A stretch of 64,000 nt of DNA from CAYYYP01 sp964475985. GTDB lineage: Bacteria; Bdellovibrionota; UBA1018; CAYHWW01. Within the stretch, counting starts at the first letter, position 1; each line of letters starts with the position of its first letter. Below the pieces are notes generated by a model. It was given only the letters and a program-made list of their open reading frames with translations, was not told the DNA's origin and did not search any database. The position numbers and the translations under genes were made by a program. Positions 8,868-17,615 of the stretch are shown piece after piece. The stretch covers positions 44,695-108,694 of the forward strand of contig CAYYYP010000006.1 of the NCBI GenBank assembly GCA_964475985.1, written 5' to 3'.

Positions 8868-9755
8868 TTAGGGTAAAAGTTCCTTAAGTTGGGCGCTATT
8901 AAATACATAATGTTTACCGCAGAAATCGCAGTCAACCTTTGCCCCGTCGTCATCTTCAATCATTTGTTCAAGGTCTGCCCGGGCAATGAGGCTCAATGCG
9001 CGCCTCACGCGATCCCGCGAGCAATTGCACTGGAAAAAGATGGGGCGGTTCTCTAGAATGCTGAACGGTTTTCCATTAAAAATCCGGGCAAGAAAGTGGA
9101 CTGGGTCGGAGTTTTCCGAAAGGGCTTGCGGCAGCCCCTGAAGCTCCTTTAAATTTTGTTCAATCAGCTCAATGTCTTCTTCTGAAGCGCCGGGCATCAC
9201 CTCGATTAGAAATCCTCCTGCACAAAGTACGGTGCCATCCTCGGTGCAGTTCACGGCAAGCCCAACGGCGGATGGGATTTGCTCTGATTGGGTCATGTAG
9301 AAGGTGACGTCTTTCGCTAAATGCCCCGTCACCAGCTGACAGGTTCCGGTATAGGGCTCCTTCTCACCTTCAATGAGGGTGACCACTGACAGTGAGCCTT
9401 CGCCCCAGGGGCCGATACCAAACTCTCGATTGAGTGCTTCTTCCTGGGGAAGGGGAGCACGATGGCTTTCCCTAGTAATCAAGAAACCTCGGCAGGTCCC
9501 GCTAGGGGTTGCGTCTACAATCGCTTTTTGCAGAAACCCATCTCCCCTCACGGCTAGGCTTACCCGCTCCGTTTGTTTGCGACGTGAGGCAAGCAAAAGA
9601 CTTGCGATGAGTGGCTCTCCCAGGGCAATAATTTCCCGCTGGGAATTTTTTCCGTACTTGTGCCGCTTTGCCGCTTCACTTACCAAATCCGTAGCGCTGA
9701 TGGCCGTTGCTTTAAGGAAACCGTCGGTCTGAATGATTTTGGTCCAGCGATCCAT
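8868..9755 (-). CDS. hslO: Redox-regulated chaperone Hsp33
   Basis: Cytoplasmic holdase chaperone that becomes active when oxidation releases a zinc ion held by four cysteines. The zinc-binding pattern is present in the last 60 residues: CNC, about 34 residues, then CDFC. The N-terminus (WTKIIQTDGFLKATAI...) and GTVLCAGGFLIEVMPGA are typical of the family, and the 295-residue length is normal. ATG 9755 is preceded on this strand by a GAGG-containing ribosome site; a TTG at 9764 in the same frame is less likely. It diverges from the HDOD operon, with 85 bases between starts. Confidence 0.95.
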   Translation of the reverse strand: MDRWTKIIQTDGFLKATAISATDLVSEAAKRHKYGKNSQREIIALGEPLIASLLLASRRKQTERVSLAVRGDGFLQKAIVDATPSGTCRGFLITRESHRAPLPQEEALNREFGIGPWGEGSLSVVTLIEGEKEPYTGTCQLVTGHLAKDVTFYMTQSEQIPSAVGLAVNCTEDGTVLCAGGFLIEVMPGASEEDIELIEQNLKELQGLPQALSENSDPVHFLARIFNGKPFSILENRPIFFQCNCSRDRVRRALSLIARADLEQMIEDDDGAKVDCDFCGKHYVFNSAQLKELLP

Positions 9756-9840
9756 TGACCTCAAGTCCTATCTACAATCTGGTCCCTAGGCAAGTTCAAC
9801 CCCAGTCAAGTTTACACAGTCAGTCTCCGAAGATTAGTTT

Positions 9841-10713
9841 GTGAAAGAAAAAGACACTGTGTCCGCATCTGCACTTCCGCCGCCGGCTTCCCTGCTTGAG
9901 CGTTTGCATTCATTGCCAGCCTTGCCCGTGGTCGTCACAAAAATTTCTCAGATGTTATCCGATCCGCGTGTGCGAGTGGCCCATGTGGCGGAAGTTTTAA
10001 GGCAGGATCAAGCCCTGACCGCGCGAGTTTTACGCTTGGTGAATTCACCTTACTACGGTGTTCCTTCCGAAGTGAGTAACGTGGGGCGTGCCCTTGCATT
10101 CCTTGGTTTCAATACTGTAGCCCAAATCGTACTCAGCGTTGGAGTATTTTCCGCCTTGCCCATGGTGGTAAAAACTGAAAATATTTGGAAGCATGCCCTT
10201 GCCGTCGCCGTCTGCGCAAAGGAACTCGCTAAGGGACAGTCGGAAAAACTTCAAGCCATAAAGCCGGAAGACGTTTTCACTTGTGGCCTTTTGCACGATA
10301 TCGGAAAAATTGCGCTGCATGAAATTGATCCCGGTGCCCTTTCTAAAGCTATGGGCTGGGCCCAGGAAAACTCCGAGAGTTTTCATGCGGCGGAACTCCA
10401 TTTGGAGTTCACGACACATACGACCTTAGGTGCAGCCCTTGCGGAAAAATGGCAGCTACCGGTACTCGTGCAGCTGGTGCTCAAGCATCATCATGATGAT
10501 CTTAACTCCATAAAAAATATCAGCCCTGAGCAAAAAGTCTCCATCGAAATCGTAACGCAGGCCAACGAACTCGCCCGCGAGTGGAATTTTGGTCATTCCG
10601 GAAACTATGCAAAAACTTGCGTGGCCATGGACGAAGTACAAAAATCAAACCTCCTTAAGAAGGTGTCCACGGAACTTGAGCGCGCGGCGTCTCTTCTGGG
10701 AGGCCAAGCATGA
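9841..10713 (+). CDS. HDOD-domain signalling protein
   Basis: A 290-residue HDOD-domain protein. Such domains are HD-related, usually lack catalysis, and act as output or scaffold modules in bacterial signalling. The N-terminal third carries the conserved SLPALPVVVTKI and DQALTARVLRLVNSPYYG; LLHDIGKIALHE at about residues 147-158 keeps an HD pair, and KHHHD follows later. It starts at GTG 9841; the next gene begins inside its stop as ATGA (10710-10713), so it is co-translated with the histidine kinase. The context suggests it works in the same pathway as the kinase and NtrC-type regulator; whether it hydrolyses anything cannot be told. Confidence 0.88.
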   Translation: MKEKDTVSASALPPPASLLERLHSLPALPVVVTKISQMLSDPRVRVAHVAEVLRQDQALTARVLRLVNSPYYGVPSEVSNVGRALAFLGFNTVAQIVLSVGVFSALPMVVKTENIWKHALAVAVCAKELAKGQSEKLQAIKPEDVFTCGLLHDIGKIALHEIDPGALSKAMGWAQENSESFHAAELHLEFTTHTTLGAALAEKWQLPVLVQLVLKHHHDDLNSIKNISPEQKVSIEIVTQANELAREWNFGHSGNYAKTCVAMDEVQKSNLLKKVSTELERAASLLGGQA

Positions 10714-11924
10714 GCAAGGCCAACCGCAAAACAAATATTATCCCGCTTTTTTCTGAGGGTCTAACTCCAGACTTTAAAAATTTCTTTCAAAGTTTTTTGG
10801 GAGCCCAAGCGGACGCCATCTGCGTATATCGGGAGAATGACGGCGTGGTACAATTCGCCAATCAAGCTTTCACCAAAAATTTTCACATCAATGACGGCGA
10901 CGTCATTTCAAATAAAAATCTAGCGGAATTTTACGACATCCTAGTGGATCAAGGCCTGCATGAGGAAGTTTCCGTGGGCGATCGGTCCATGGATTTTCAA
11001 GTGACTTCCTTTGAATTGAAATCTACCGCATACCTGGTTGCGGCGGTACGTGACGTCACCGCAAAAGTACGACTCGCCCGGGAAGTCATTCAAAAACATA
11101 AAGAGCTTAAGGACCTTCAGGAAGCGCTAGTTCAGGCTGGAAAGTTAGCGGCCCTTGGTGAACTCACGGCGGGTATTGGTCATGAAATCAATCAGCCGCT
11201 GCAAATTATGAAAGGCTACGCTCAAGAAGCCCAGGAGCGCACAAAAAAATTAAAGGCGATTCCGGCACTCTCATCCAAGGCGCAGGAAGATATTAAGCAA
11301 GTAGAAGAGGATTTGGTGGAAATTGAATCCGCCGTGACCCGCATGGAGCGCATCATTAAGAGCCTTAGGAACTTCACCAGCAATTCCGAAAAAGATTTTC
11401 AGATGGTGCAGGTGCCTCAGGCTTACCGATCCGCCATGATTTTGGTCGGTGCTCAGCTCAGGGGTTTAAATATTCAATCCGAAGAAGCTTGGGATCCAGA
11501 GCTGACAGAAGTCTATGCAAATTCGACCTTGCTTGAGCAAATCTTCATAAACTTTCTAACCAATGCCAGAGATGCAATCCTAAGCCAGAGGCAGGATCGC
11601 CCAGCCCCGGATCGTAATGCTAAAATCCCGACTGACCAAATCATAGTCAGAGGAAAAAATATTCTTCTCGACTTTCAAGGCGTTAAGCGTCCCTTTCTGG
11701 AAGTCCAAATATCTGACACTGGCGTGGGCATTGCGTCTGGAATAAAATCAAAAATATTTAACCCTTTCTTCACTACGAAGGAAGTCGGCAAAGGGATGGG
11801 GTTAGGGCTTTCCCTGGTGCAAAACATGGTTTCTCAACTTCACGGCACGGTGACCTTCGAGTCGACCCCGGGCCATGGGACAACTTTTTTCGTAAGAATA
11901 CCGCAGGATTTTCGAAACTTTTAA
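10710..11924 (+). CDS. PAS-type sensor histidine kinase, soluble
   Basis: A 404-residue cytoplasmic kinase with no transmembrane segment. A PAS-like N-terminal domain (about residues 20-120) is followed by HisKA with the phosphoacceptor H158 in GIGHEINQPLQ and an HATPase domain with INFLTNARDAI (N box), DTGVGIA (G1), IFNPFFTTKEVGKGMGLGLSL (F and G2 region). The HEINQPL form of the H box is typical of the NtrB/DctB-like branch that partners sigma-54 regulators. It overlaps the HDOD gene by four bases and is 15 bases upstream of the NtrC-type gene, its likely partner. Confidence 0.92.
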   Translation: MSKANRKTNIIPLFSEGLTPDFKNFFQSFLGAQADAICVYRENDGVVQFANQAFTKNFHINDGDVISNKNLAEFYDILVDQGLHEEVSVGDRSMDFQVTSFELKSTAYLVAAVRDVTAKVRLAREVIQKHKELKDLQEALVQAGKLAALGELTAGIGHEINQPLQIMKGYAQEAQERTKKLKAIPALSSKAQEDIKQVEEDLVEIESAVTRMERIIKSLRNFTSNSEKDFQMVQVPQAYRSAMILVGAQLRGLNIQSEEAWDPELTEVYANSTLLEQIFINFLTNARDAILSQRQDRPAPDRNAKIPTDQIIVRGKNILLDFQGVKRPFLEVQISDTGVGIASGIKSKIFNPFFTTKEVGKGMGLGLSLVQNMVSQLHGTVTFESTPGHGTTFFVRIPQDFRNF

Positions 11925-11939
11925 AAGGAAGGGTGATTT

Positions 11940-13706
11940 ATGGCTGAAAATACCGTTGGCAAGACCGTGATGATCGTAGACGACGAGGAGTCGATCCGTA
12001 ATCTACTTAAGAAAAAACTTGAACGGGAAGGCTTCGAAGTCCTGGTGGCAGATCACGCCGCACGTGGGCTTGACGTCATTGAGGAAAGAAGAAAAGAAAA
12101 ATTGCCCGAAGTGAATGCCATCGTTACGGACATTAAGATGCCGCAAATGGATGGTTTTGAATTCTTGGAAGCCGTTCAGACGGCGGGCTGTCTAGCTCCG
12201 GTGATTTTCATTACCGGCCACGGCGATAAAGCTTGTGCCATCGAAGCCCTGCACAAAGGGGCGTTTGATTACGTAGAAAAACCCTTTGATATGAATGATA
12301 TTAGTTTAGTTGTGAGAAGGGCTGTAGAGAAAGATCTCATGCGCCGGGAAAACCATAGGCTTGTTGACGAACTTAAAGTCGTAAACAAGCAACTAGAAAC
12401 CAAGCTTGAAGTTACGACAAACTTACTGGGTCGTGATGAAGCCCATGACAAATCCCAGGCGACCCTCATCGGGGATTCCGATGCATTAAAAAATCTTAAA
12501 AACACTGTGCGTACCATTGCGGAAGGCTTTCGCGGAGACAACGATCCGGTTGTGCTCATCACTGGCGAGAGCGGGGTAGGAAAAGAAATGGTGGCGCGCT
12601 ACATTCATGACCGTATATTTTCCCTTCGCACCCCCCACGGTAAAACGGCCGGGGGTAACTCTCCGTTTGTTGCCATTAATTGCGCAGCATTCCCCGAACA
12701 ACTTTTGGAGAGTGAGCTGTTTGGTTACGAAAAAGGCGCTTTTACCGGAGCCCAGCAAAGAAAATTAGGACTTTTTGAACTTGCCGATGGCGGAACCCTA
12801 TTTCTCGACGAAATAGGTGAAATGGACTTGCGCATGCAAGCTAAACTTCTGCGGGTATTACAAGAGCGAGTCATTCGCAGACTTGGCGGCACCCAAGACA
12901 TTCCAGTAAGGCCACAAATCATTGCGGCGACTAATCGTGATCTGGCTTCCGCCGTACAAGGTAAAACCTTCCGGGAGGATCTCTATTATCGATTAAGTAC
13001 TTTGCCGCTTGTGATTCCACCATTGCGCAGTCGTTCCATGGACATTGCACCGTTAGCAAAACATTTTTTAGAAAGTCTTTCTAAGGGCCGCACCCGGGAC
13101 TTTCAAGGTTTCTCCCACGCAGCGTTGAAGGCCATGGATCAGTACCGCTGGCCAGGCAATGTGCGTGAACTCCGCAGTGTCATTGAACGAGCGGTGATAT
13201 TGGAGCAAGGTCCTATGCTTGAGCTTTCCCATTTCCGTCAGGAGTCCATGGGCCTTGTTTCTCGCACAAGTTCTGCAGCCTCCAATAGTCCAAGTAATGT
13301 TACGTCCATTACGCCGGAAGGTGCAGCATCCGCATGGCAAGGTCTGATTCCGACCTCGGCCGGAGCCCTTCCCGATGGCATGACGCTTTCGGATTTACGC
13401 AAAAATGCCGAAGAGCTTTTTGTAAAACAGCTACTGATTAAATACCTAGAGCAGCATCAAGGTAATGTCTCAGCGGTTGCGCGCCTTTTGAAGATTGATC
13501 GGGCAAATCTTCTGCGCCTCTTTAGGCGCTATCATTTGGATGCGGCGCTTTTTCGCACGAACCTTAAGGGTGCAAGCGCGACTGAGCAATTGGAAGAAGA
13601 TCAAACTTCCACTCTGCCTTCCAATGTTCAGCCTTTGCGTAGGCGTGATCGCACGGAGAACGACGACGATCAAAATGGCGGCAACTCAGACGAGCAAGCG
13701 GCTTAA
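11940..13706 (+). CDS. NtrC-family sigma-54-dependent response regulator
   Basis: A 588-residue transcription activator. The receiver domain has DDEES and phosphoacceptor D64 in TDIKMPQMDG. The AAA+ domain has GESGVGKE (Walker A, about 209-216), GAFTGA at 266-271 (the loop that contacts sigma-54) and LFLDEIGEMD (Walker B). A C-terminal Fis-type helix-turn-helix follows (GNVSAVARLLKIDRANLLRL). A linker of about 70 residues between AAA+ and HTH and an acidic tail (RTENDDDQNGGNSDEQ) make it longer than usual. The start ATG 11940 is preceded by AAGGAAGGG. It is the last gene of the HDOD-kinase-regulator operon. Confidence 0.95.
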   Translation: MAENTVGKTVMIVDDEESIRNLLKKKLEREGFEVLVADHAARGLDVIEERRKEKLPEVNAIVTDIKMPQMDGFEFLEAVQTAGCLAPVIFITGHGDKACAIEALHKGAFDYVEKPFDMNDISLVVRRAVEKDLMRRENHRLVDELKVVNKQLETKLEVTTNLLGRDEAHDKSQATLIGDSDALKNLKNTVRTIAEGFRGDNDPVVLITGESGVGKEMVARYIHDRIFSLRTPHGKTAGGNSPFVAINCAAFPEQLLESELFGYEKGAFTGAQQRKLGLFELADGGTLFLDEIGEMDLRMQAKLLRVLQERVIRRLGGTQDIPVRPQIIAATNRDLASAVQGKTFREDLYYRLSTLPLVIPPLRSRSMDIAPLAKHFLESLSKGRTRDFQGFSHAALKAMDQYRWPGNVRELRSVIERAVILEQGPMLELSHFRQESMGLVSRTSSAASNSPSNVTSITPEGAASAWQGLIPTSAGALPDGMTLSDLRKNAEELFVKQLLIKYLEQHQGNVSAVARLLKIDRANLLRLFRRYHLDAALFRTNLKGASATEQLEEDQTSTLPSNVQPLRRRDRTENDDDQNGGNSDEQAA

Positions 13707-13726
13707 ACAAAAACTTGCCCGCGGGC

Positions 13727-14569
13727 TTAATGCAGTTGACGGCCAATCTGGTCTAACAATCGAACGGCGGGATTAAATTTTGGATCGGCTTTTACGGACG
13801 CGGCCAACGCTTCTTGGGCTCTCACAAAAAATCCCTTCGACATCAAAGCACGGCCTAAATTAAAATAGGTTATGCTTGGACTTTCGAGTGATCTTGATTG
13901 TAAGGCACGAGTTAAGCATTCGATGGCTTCATCGTAGGAAAATTTTTCTAAATAATAAGCGCCTAAATCATTCCACGCGGTGCCATACTCAGCGTTTAAC
14001 TCAACCGCCTTGCGAGCATGTACAATAGCGCCATCGATTTCGCCCATAAGACAGAGCACCCAACCTAAGTAAGTATGAGCCTCGGCAGACGGGCTCGTTT
14101 GAATAGAGCGGGAATAACAAATGATGGCGGCCGTTAGATTACCTACGGTTTGATACAGGTAACCCGCTCTGAAGAAGGGGTCGGACTGCAAACGCATCAC
14201 GATAGGATGCGGTAACCCTTGCAGGCTACCTAGGGTTGGAAGTTTATCCAAAACTGCAGCTTCAGAGGGGGACGGCAAAGGAAATGCTGGAAGACTTTGA
14301 TTTGAAAGATTTGCGGGCGTGTCCACGACGGGCGCTACGGTTTGATTCCCGGGCGTTGGCTTCACACCATCGTTCAAATTTAAAGCATTGGCTAAGTCGG
14401 GCTGAGACTTAAAGTCGATTTCCAGATCAAGTCCCAACTGACTTAAACGTTTTTTAATCTCGTTTCCCACAACAGTTTTAAGGGCTTCGCTTAAAATGTC
14501 CTTGGGCGGAAGCTCTGGATGAGCTTCCTTTGCATCCTGATTTTTTTTCGGTGCTTTCGAGGTTTTCAC
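13727..14569 (-). CDS. TPR-repeat protein
   Basis: A 280-residue soluble protein with about four tetratricopeptide repeats in the C-terminal half (for example AAIICYSRSIQTSPSAEAHT, AWNDLGAYYLEKFSYDEAIE and TYFNLGRALMSKGFFVRAQE). The N-terminal 100 residues are charged, Pro-rich and probably disordered. There is no signal peptide. It starts at a GTG at 14569 with GGAGGGAG upstream. Function cannot be inferred beyond protein-protein interaction. It is convergent with the NtrC-type gene, 20 bases apart. Confidence 0.82.
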   Translation of the reverse strand: MKTSKAPKKNQDAKEAHPELPPKDILSEALKTVVGNEIKKRLSQLGLDLEIDFKSQPDLANALNLNDGVKPTPGNQTVAPVVDTPANLSNQSLPAFPLPSPSEAAVLDKLPTLGSLQGLPHPIVMRLQSDPFFRAGYLYQTVGNLTAAIICYSRSIQTSPSAEAHTYLGWVLCLMGEIDGAIVHARKAVELNAEYGTAWNDLGAYYLEKFSYDEAIECLTRALQSRSLESPSITYFNLGRALMSKGFFVRAQEALAASVKADPKFNPAVRLLDQIGRQLH

Positions 14570-14657
14570 AAGACTCCCTCCATATCATGAATCAAACAAA
14601 CCAGGCTATCTTTAGTGCCTAGACCGCTAAAGCTAGATTTCAAACGGGGGGGTTCCC

Positions 14658-15062
14658 CTATCCTTTTCCCAATGTGGGATCAACTTGGGAAATGTCCTGC
14701 CATAGAGCTAAAAAAGCTCGAAAAAGTCGGTCTGCGTGTTTGCGGTTTCGAATGGTAAGGTTATCGTCCGTAAAAATGGTTTTTAAAGTTTCGATGGGAT
14801 TGGCACTAGATCCTTGATCTTTAAGGGTTTCTTTTATTTTGGTCTCAACTTCACCGGCCTGGACCTCCGGCGCATATTTCAGCAGTTGAACGTCCAAAAG
14901 GCGTTTGAGTTCCTGACGTCTTTCCTCAGGTGACTCTAAATTTTGGGCGACATGTGTCTGGGTCGTTACGATGGGGCCCGCCTCCAGTGCTTGCATTCCA
15001 CAACATTTTTTAAACTTTTTACCGCTTCCGCAAGCGCAGGGTTCGTTTCTATTTTGTGTCAT
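14658..15062 (-). CDS. SEC-C motif protein
   Basis: A 134-residue protein whose residues 6-22 form the zinc-binding SEC-C motif PCACGSGKKFKKCCG, as found at the SecA C-terminus and in many small proteins of unknown role. The rest is predicted helical with no recognisable domain. It lies downstream of mutS2 on the same strand after 82 bases and upstream of the TPR gene, so the three may share a transcript. In other proteins this motif can bind ribosomes or SecB; here that is only a possibility. Confidence 0.85.
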   Translation of the reverse strand: MTQNRNEPCACGSGKKFKKCCGMQALEAGPIVTTQTHVAQNLESPEERRQELKRLLDVQLLKYAPEVQAGEVETKIKETLKDQGSSANPIETLKTIFTDDNLTIRNRKHADRLFRAFLALWQDISQVDPTLGKG

Positions 15063-15144
15063 AGGGCCTCGACGCTAATGGGATTTAGGTACGGAGTCAA
15101 CGAGGCGGATTCGCAATTCAAATTGCTGACCGACAAGGAACTTC

Positions 15145-17571
15145 TCAAAACTCTACGATCCACGCACCATCGTCGCCGGGCCGCTCAGGTTTATAACTTT
15201 GAATATAGTTTAGTGACTTGATGACTTCTAAGAATGCCGCCTTAACCGCACCCGATCCATGACCCGTCACCACCTTCACGCTGGAGGCGCCCGTGGAGAG
15301 CGCAGAATCTAGAAACTTTTCTAAGCTTTCTTTAACTTCAATGCCCCTAAGTCCACGAAGATTTAGGGTGGAGGAGGGGGTGCTAGAATAAGTTTCGGAA
15401 GAAGCTTGGTAGGATTTTTTCACCTTGCGCATTGGGGCGCCCGTCTTTTTTGGTTTTCCTTCTACGGTAAAATCTTTGTCTTCAAGTTCGGTACGCAACG
15501 CTCCCATGGAAATAGTAGCCTTTTTGGTGACCGCGTTCCACGTCGCAATGATCCCGTAACGCCCGCCCCAGAGAGGAATATGATCCTTAACTTTAACCTC
15601 AAGCCCCTTTTCGGGAGTTCGTGTGCCCGGGGCAGTTGGGGAGCTGTCATGTCTTTTGGCCTCGGAACTCACCGGGCCTTTAAGGATTTCCTTGGCGAAG
15701 TTTTTTAACTCGTCTTTGGTTTTCTTAAGTTCAGAAATTTTTTCCTGGGGTCTCTTTGCGAGACTTTGAGTTTGGGCTTGAGCTTCATATTTCCTCTCTA
15801 AAATTCTGATCTCGTCTTCTGAGCGCTGTAGAAACTCGCTCAGTTTTTCCTGGAATTGAGTTTCGAGTTCTGCCCGTAAATCTTGAAGCTCCATTTGGGC
15901 ATTGGATTCGAGGACGGCGCTTCTCGCCTCTACGTCCCTAAGGGATTCTTGCAGCCTCAGTGAAAGGCCCTGATAATCTAGTTTTTCAGGATTCATCCAG
16001 TTCTGGGCTTCCTTTAGAACCTCATGGTCAAGTCCAAGAAGTGTCGCAACTTCCAGGGCGTGACTCTGTCCCATTTGATTCGGTAAAAATCGGTAGGTCG
16101 GAGAGTGGTTTTGAAATTCCATGGCGGCCACCGTAGTTTTCTCGGTACGCAGGGCATTTTGGGCTAGCCCAGAAAAGTGCGTGGTCATGAAAATATTATG
16201 GCCGGCCGTGATCAACTTTTTTAGAATTGCAGTGGAAAGAGCGGTAGCCTCTTCAGGGTCAGTGCTGGAGAGGATCTCGTCCACGAGGATGAGACTTACG
16301 GGTTCAACTTCGGCCATGACGGCCTTCATATCCCTTACCTGCGAGGAAAAACTGGAAAGGCCGTCGCTTAGATTTTGATCATCGCCTACCAGCGCAACTA
16401 CGTTTCTATAAAACGGAAGCTGGGATCCAGTTTTTGCAGAGATAAATAGACCGCATTTAGCCATGAGTGCATTCAGTGCCAGTGCTTTCAACAGAACGGT
16501 TTTTCCGCCCGTATTGGGCCCCGAAATTACGCAGGCCATTTGGCCTTCCAGTTGAATATCATTGCCGATGGCTTTTTTCCCGGCCGCCTTCAGGTACGGA
16601 TGGGTGAGGTTTTTTAGAATAAGGCCGTCCGAAAAAACGGGCCGCACTAATGTCCAGTCACGAGCAAGATCCGTGGCGGCAAAAATAAAGTCTAGTTCAG
16701 CTAACGGTTCTACCCACGCTAAAAATTCTGAGCTTCGGTCACCGATCCGTTGGGAAAGTTCCCGCAGGATGCGTAATTCCTCAAACCTCACCTTAGCTTC
16801 AATGGTCTGCAGTTCGTTGTTTTCCGCAACGAATTCCAATGGCTCAATAAAAAGACTTTGCCGACTTTGGCTTTGGGCCAAAATATGGCCAGAGATTTCT
16901 CCTCGGTGATCAGCCCTCAGGGGCACCACGAATCGACCATCGATTTGGTCAAAAAAATCATCCTGCAATAAACCATCGTCATGCCAGCGCCGCACGCGGT
17001 TCTGTAAAGTTTTTTGAATGGCCACCCGCTTCTCCGTCCGCATTTGCCGGAATTTTTTAAGATCCGTAGAGGCTGTGTCTAGAATCTCGCCCGAGAAATT
17101 TACACTACGCTTAATGATCGCTACGAGCTCCACGGCCTTTGGGGCGAAGCGAAACAAGCCTTGCAAACTTGGAATCTCACTTTCGGCTGAAACCTGCCGC
17201 AGGCCTTCCCCAACGAGGGTAATGGACTCCATGAATTTTCCCGAAATAAAAATCTCCTGAGGGTCAAGCACGCCGCCGCGGGAGGATCGGTGAAACGCTG
17301 GAAGGGGATCGGCTACATCCGATAAAAGGGCTGGCAGTCCAATAAGATTGCGTAGCTCCGCATTCTGTAAAATATGCCCCGCCTCATCTAAAAGTTTTAG
17401 TCGCTGCTCCGCCGCCCCTTGGCTAGGCAGGGGCGCAATGCGTTCGGCCAAATCTTTTCCTAAGGGAGAGCGCGCCCGTTCCATCAGGGCGTGCGTTAGG
17501 CTTTGCCAATCAAGGTTACGCAAGGTGCGAGAATAGAGGGAGGATGAATTCATAGAAATTGTGGGTCCCAT
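15145..17571 (-). CDS. mutS2: Endonuclease/ribosome-rescue ATPase MutS2
   Basis: An 808-residue MutS2: the MutS core without a mismatch-binding domain, an ABC-type ATPase with GPNTGGKT at 351-358 and LILVDEILSSTDPEE (Walker B and D loop), a long coiled coil (about 510-650), a KOW-like segment (EVKVKDHIPLWGGRYGII) and a C-terminal Smr domain (about 730-808) with TGHGSGAVK. The Smr signature usually written LDLR reads LNLRG here (near residue 735), so the acidic residue linked to nuclease activity is Asn. In Bacillus and Helicobacter MutS2 acts on collided ribosomes; earlier work proposed suppression of recombination. It diverges from rqcH with 44 bases between starts. The start at 17571 is less certain than M7. 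Confidence 0.94.
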   Translation of the reverse strand: MGPTISMNSSSLYSRTLRNLDWQSLTHALMERARSPLGKDLAERIAPLPSQGAAEQRLKLLDEAGHILQNAELRNLIGLPALLSDVADPLPAFHRSSRGGVLDPQEIFISGKFMESITLVGEGLRQVSAESEIPSLQGLFRFAPKAVELVAIIKRSVNFSGEILDTASTDLKKFRQMRTEKRVAIQKTLQNRVRRWHDDGLLQDDFFDQIDGRFVVPLRADHRGEISGHILAQSQSRQSLFIEPLEFVAENNELQTIEAKVRFEELRILRELSQRIGDRSSEFLAWVEPLAELDFIFAATDLARDWTLVRPVFSDGLILKNLTHPYLKAAGKKAIGNDIQLEGQMACVISGPNTGGKTVLLKALALNALMAKCGLFISAKTGSQLPFYRNVVALVGDDQNLSDGLSSFSSQVRDMKAVMAEVEPVSLILVDEILSSTDPEEATALSTAILKKLITAGHNIFMTTHFSGLAQNALRTEKTTVAAMEFQNHSPTYRFLPNQMGQSHALEVATLLGLDHEVLKEAQNWMNPEKLDYQGLSLRLQESLRDVEARSAVLESNAQMELQDLRAELETQFQEKLSEFLQRSEDEIRILERKYEAQAQTQSLAKRPQEKISELKKTKDELKNFAKEILKGPVSSEAKRHDSSPTAPGTRTPEKGLEVKVKDHIPLWGGRYGIIATWNAVTKKATISMGALRTELEDKDFTVEGKPKKTGAPMRKVKKSYQASSETYSSTPSSTLNLRGLRGIEVKESLEKFLDSALSTGASSVKVVTGHGSGAVKAAFLEVIKSLNYIQSYKPERPGDDGAWIVEF

Positions 17572-17615
17572 AAAATTGAGCTGCGTCCTTGATTATATGT
17601 CATAAAGAAGGGGCC

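Noticed and set aside
13711..13731. GCCCGCGGGC palindrome between the NtrC-type and TPR stops
   Set aside because: There is no T-run and no loop of suitable size, so it is not a convincing terminator.
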